Below are positions 61,405-64,000 of a DNA stretch of 64,000 bases, piece by piece. The translations under genes and the position numbers were made by a program. How positions within the stretch are numbered: position 1 is the stretch's first letter; each line of letters begins with the position of its first letter. The DNA lies in contig OW121832.1 in the NCBI GenBank assembly GCA_933228915.1, positions 310,001 to 374,000 of the forward strand, in the 5' to 3' direction. The stretch is from Telmatherina bonti. Taxonomy: Eukaryota > Chordata > Actinopteri > Atheriniformes > Telmatherinidae. The notes beneath the pieces were generated by a model. The model was not told the origin of the DNA. It saw only the letters and a list, made by a program, of their open reading frames with translations, and searched no databases.

Positions 61405-63170
61405 TAAAGCCGCAAGCGGCATCCATCGGGTCCTCGCCTCATGCCGAACCCTCCACCCGAACTCACCACAAAGCTTCCGGGTAGATGTGAAGTAAAAGGC
61501 ATGAATCCAAAACTAGTTTGTTAAAAAATAATGCACATTCAGTAATAAATAGGCATAAACGCCAAGATGGTGGACACCATGTTGCCATGGTAACAGGTGG
61601 TCAATGCACTTTTTTACTCGCCTTGGGTTGTTACACATGTGTGCCGAATTTCGTAGCCTAAGATGAAAGTAGACAATCGGGCCCCTGAGGGCCCCCCCAA
61701 AAAGTGCCCCCCCCACAATACATTCTATAATGTGTTAAGGACCTACCAAATATGAATAGTTAAAATTTTGGTGCACATCGCATGAATTTGTGCAAAGATA
61801 TAAGCAAACCGTGTTTCATGGCGAGAAGGCTTTTTTCCAAGATGGCGGACACTCCAGTGCCATGGTAACAGGCTCTTAATTGAGTTTTATGCTTGTCTCG
61901 GGTTGATACACATGTGTGCCGAATTTCGTAGCCCTAGCTCAAAGTAGACGATCGGGCCCCTAGGGGCCCCCCCCAAAATGTGCCCCCCCCCACAATACAT
62001 ATTACAATGCGTTAAGGACCTACCAAATATGAATAATTGGAATTTTGGTTCCGATCGGATGAATTTCTGCAGAGATATAAGCAAACCGTGTTTCATGGCG
62101 AGAACGCATTTTTCCATGGGTTGCCACGGTAACACGCTTTCACCTATCAAAAAGATTTGAATAACTTTTGGTCCCCATCTTGTCACAAAGCTCCATGGGG
62201 AATGTGGAGCCAATAGCATGAATCCCCTCAGACTAGTTCGTTCAAATACGATGCGCTTAAAGTGATAAAAAGGGCATAAACGCCAAGATGGCGGCCACCC
62301 CGTTGCCATGGTAACAGGTTCTCAATAGAGTTTTTTGCTCGTCTTGGTTACTTATACATGTGTACCGAATTTCGTAGCCCTAGCTCAAAGTAGACGATCG
62401 GGCCCCTAGGGGCCCCCCCAAAATGCGCCCCCCCCACAATATATATTACAATGCGTGAAGGACCTACCAAATATGAATTATTTTAATTTTGGTTCCGATC
62501 GGATGTATTTCTGCGAAGATATGAGTGAACCGTGTTTCATGGCGAGATCGCTTTTTTCCATGGGTTGCCACGGTAACACGCTTTCACCTATCAAAAAGAT
62601 TTGAATAACTTTTGGTCCCCATCTTGTCACGAAGCTCCATGGCGAATGTGGAGCCAATAGCATGAATCGCCTCAGACTAGTTCGTTCAAATGCGATGCGC
62701 CCAAATTGACAAAAACGGGCAAAAAAATGGCCGCAAACGCCAAGATGGCTGACATCCCGTTGCCATGACGCCAGGTCTACGATTGACTTTTTTGGTCGTC
62801 TTGAGGTGGTAGACATGTGTACCGAATTTCGTTGTCCTACGTGAAAGTAGACTTTTGACACCCCATTTTATTTTCCATCTTTGGCGTTTCTAGGGGGCGC
62901 CGTCGAGGCATTTTTACATTGGCGTGCACATGGACCCCAGAATATCGCTATTTTCGCCGGGACTGAGGTGTGTGCCAAGTTTCGCAACTTTTCACCAGGT
63001 CTAAGGGGGTCAAAATTGAGTGAGTTGTGCTGAGGAAAAAAATAATAATAATAATAATAAACATTACAATAACAATAGGGCCCTGCCATACTTCGTATGG
63101 CGAGGACCCTAATAATAAACATTACAATAACAATAGGGCCTTGCCATACTTCGTATGGCTCGGACCCTAA
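61405..63170 (-). mobile_element. Family B copy R10 with two 5' modules
   Basis: Type-b 3' region; boxes at about 61678, 61960 and 62400; two modules (about 63059-63112 and 63117-63170), the inner one with the GGCGAGGACCC variant. Inverted near-copy of F9. Confidence 0.8.
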
Positions 63171-64000
63171 TTAAAGCCGCAAGCGGCATCCATCGGGTCC
63201 TCGCCTCATGCCGAACCCTCCACCCGAGTCCTGGTTCTCCTAATGCTACATGTGAAGGACCCGCACAGCCAGTTCATTTTAATAGAGAAATACAATTCAC
63301 ATATTGAGAAAAGAATGTGTGTAAACGCCAAGATGGCGGACAGCCCGTTACCATGGCAACATGTGTTTCATTGACTTTTTAGCTTGTCTTGGGATGATAC
63401 ACATGTGTGCCGAATTTCGTAGCCCGAGATGTAAGTAGACGATCGGGCCCCTAGGGGCCCCCCCAAAAAGTGTCCCCCCCACAATACATTCTATAATGTG
63501 TTAAGGACCTACCAAATATGAATAGTTACAGTTTTGGTGCACATCGTATGAATTTGTGCAAAGATATAAGCAAACCGTGTTTCATGGCGAGAAGGTTTTT
63601 TTCCAAGATGGCGGATACCCCGTTGCCATGGTAACGGCTGCACAATGAAGTTTTTTGCTTGTCTTGGGTTGATACACATGTGTGCCGAATTTCGTAGCCC
63701 TAGCTCAAAGTAGACGATCGGGCCCCTAGGGGCCGCCCCCAAAATGTGCCCCCCCCACAATACATATTACAACGCGTTAAGGACCTGCCAAATATGAATT
63801 ATTGGAATTTTGGTTCCAATCGGATGCATTTTGGCAGAGATATAAGCAAACCGTGTTTCATGGCGAGAACGCGTTTTTCCATGGGTTGCCACGGTAACAC
63901 GCTTTCTCCTATCAGAAAGATTTGAATAACTTTTTGTCCCCATCTTGTCACGAAGCTCCATGGGGAATGTGGAGCCAATAGCATGAATCCCCTCAGACTA
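63171..64000 (-). mobile_element. Family B copy R11, cut by window end
   Basis: Intact terminal hairpin, type-a 3' region and two boxes so far (about 63449 and 63720). The text follows the common 1.7-kb version (B6, R8) up to the window edge. Confidence 0.75.

Noticed and set aside
12400..63200. One single large inversion explaining the mirrored halves
   Set aside because: Mirrored pairs have different coordinate sums (about 39,785; 40,967; 75,020; 83,966; 95,799), so several independent events are required.

Overview
This window looks like vertebrate, most likely teleost fish, genomic DNA. It is almost entirely repeats. The one convincing gene is a complete transposon replicase/helicase of the Helitron class with a C-terminal endonuclease, the 'Helentron' or Helitron2 type common in fish. 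The fish call is inference from that protein and the repeat style; no host gene is visible.

Terms used below. Each repeat copy, read in its 'forward' direction, has: (1) an optional ~55-bp 5' hairpin module starting AGGGTCCGAGCC (family B) or AGGCCCGAGCACC (family A); (2) a (TTA)n microsatellite; (3) a ~300-bp 5' body; (4) zero to eight internal monomers, long (~446 bp) or short (~275 bp), most carrying one G/C-run box; (5) a 3' region of type a or type b; and (6) a terminal hairpin GCCGC-AA-GCGGC next to TTTAA. This layout matches what is known of non-autonomous Helentrons (HINE/DINE-like): subterminal inverted repeats, a microsatellite, internal tandem repeats, a 3' stem-loop, and insertion at T|T.

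Layout. 1-8.8 kb: three family A copies, reverse orientation. 8.8-19.86 kb: six family B copies (B1-B6), reverse. 19.86-19.92 kb: the centre of a head-to-head palindrome with ~1.7-kb arms. 19.92-40.08 kb: eleven B copies (F1-F11), forward, the last one decaying toward 40 kb. 40.08-42.01 kb: AT-rich, non-array DNA. 42.01-47.35 kb: the Rep/helicase/endonuclease gene, minus strand. 47.35-64 kb: eleven more B copies (R1-R11), reverse, with R1 touching the gene's first codons.

How it may fit together (inference). The gene supplies the HUH nuclease, helicase and endonuclease that could mobilise the surrounding non-autonomous copies. Copies appear to insert into one another's (TTA)n tracts. That splits a resident's 5' module from its body, and it explains why modules occur in stacks and many bodies lack one. 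Nearly every family B monomer carries an RFX X-box-like palindrome beside a YY1-like motif; family A carries ETS and GC-box motifs. The gene's ATG lies about six bases from the array, so any promoter must lie in the array or in an upstream exon.
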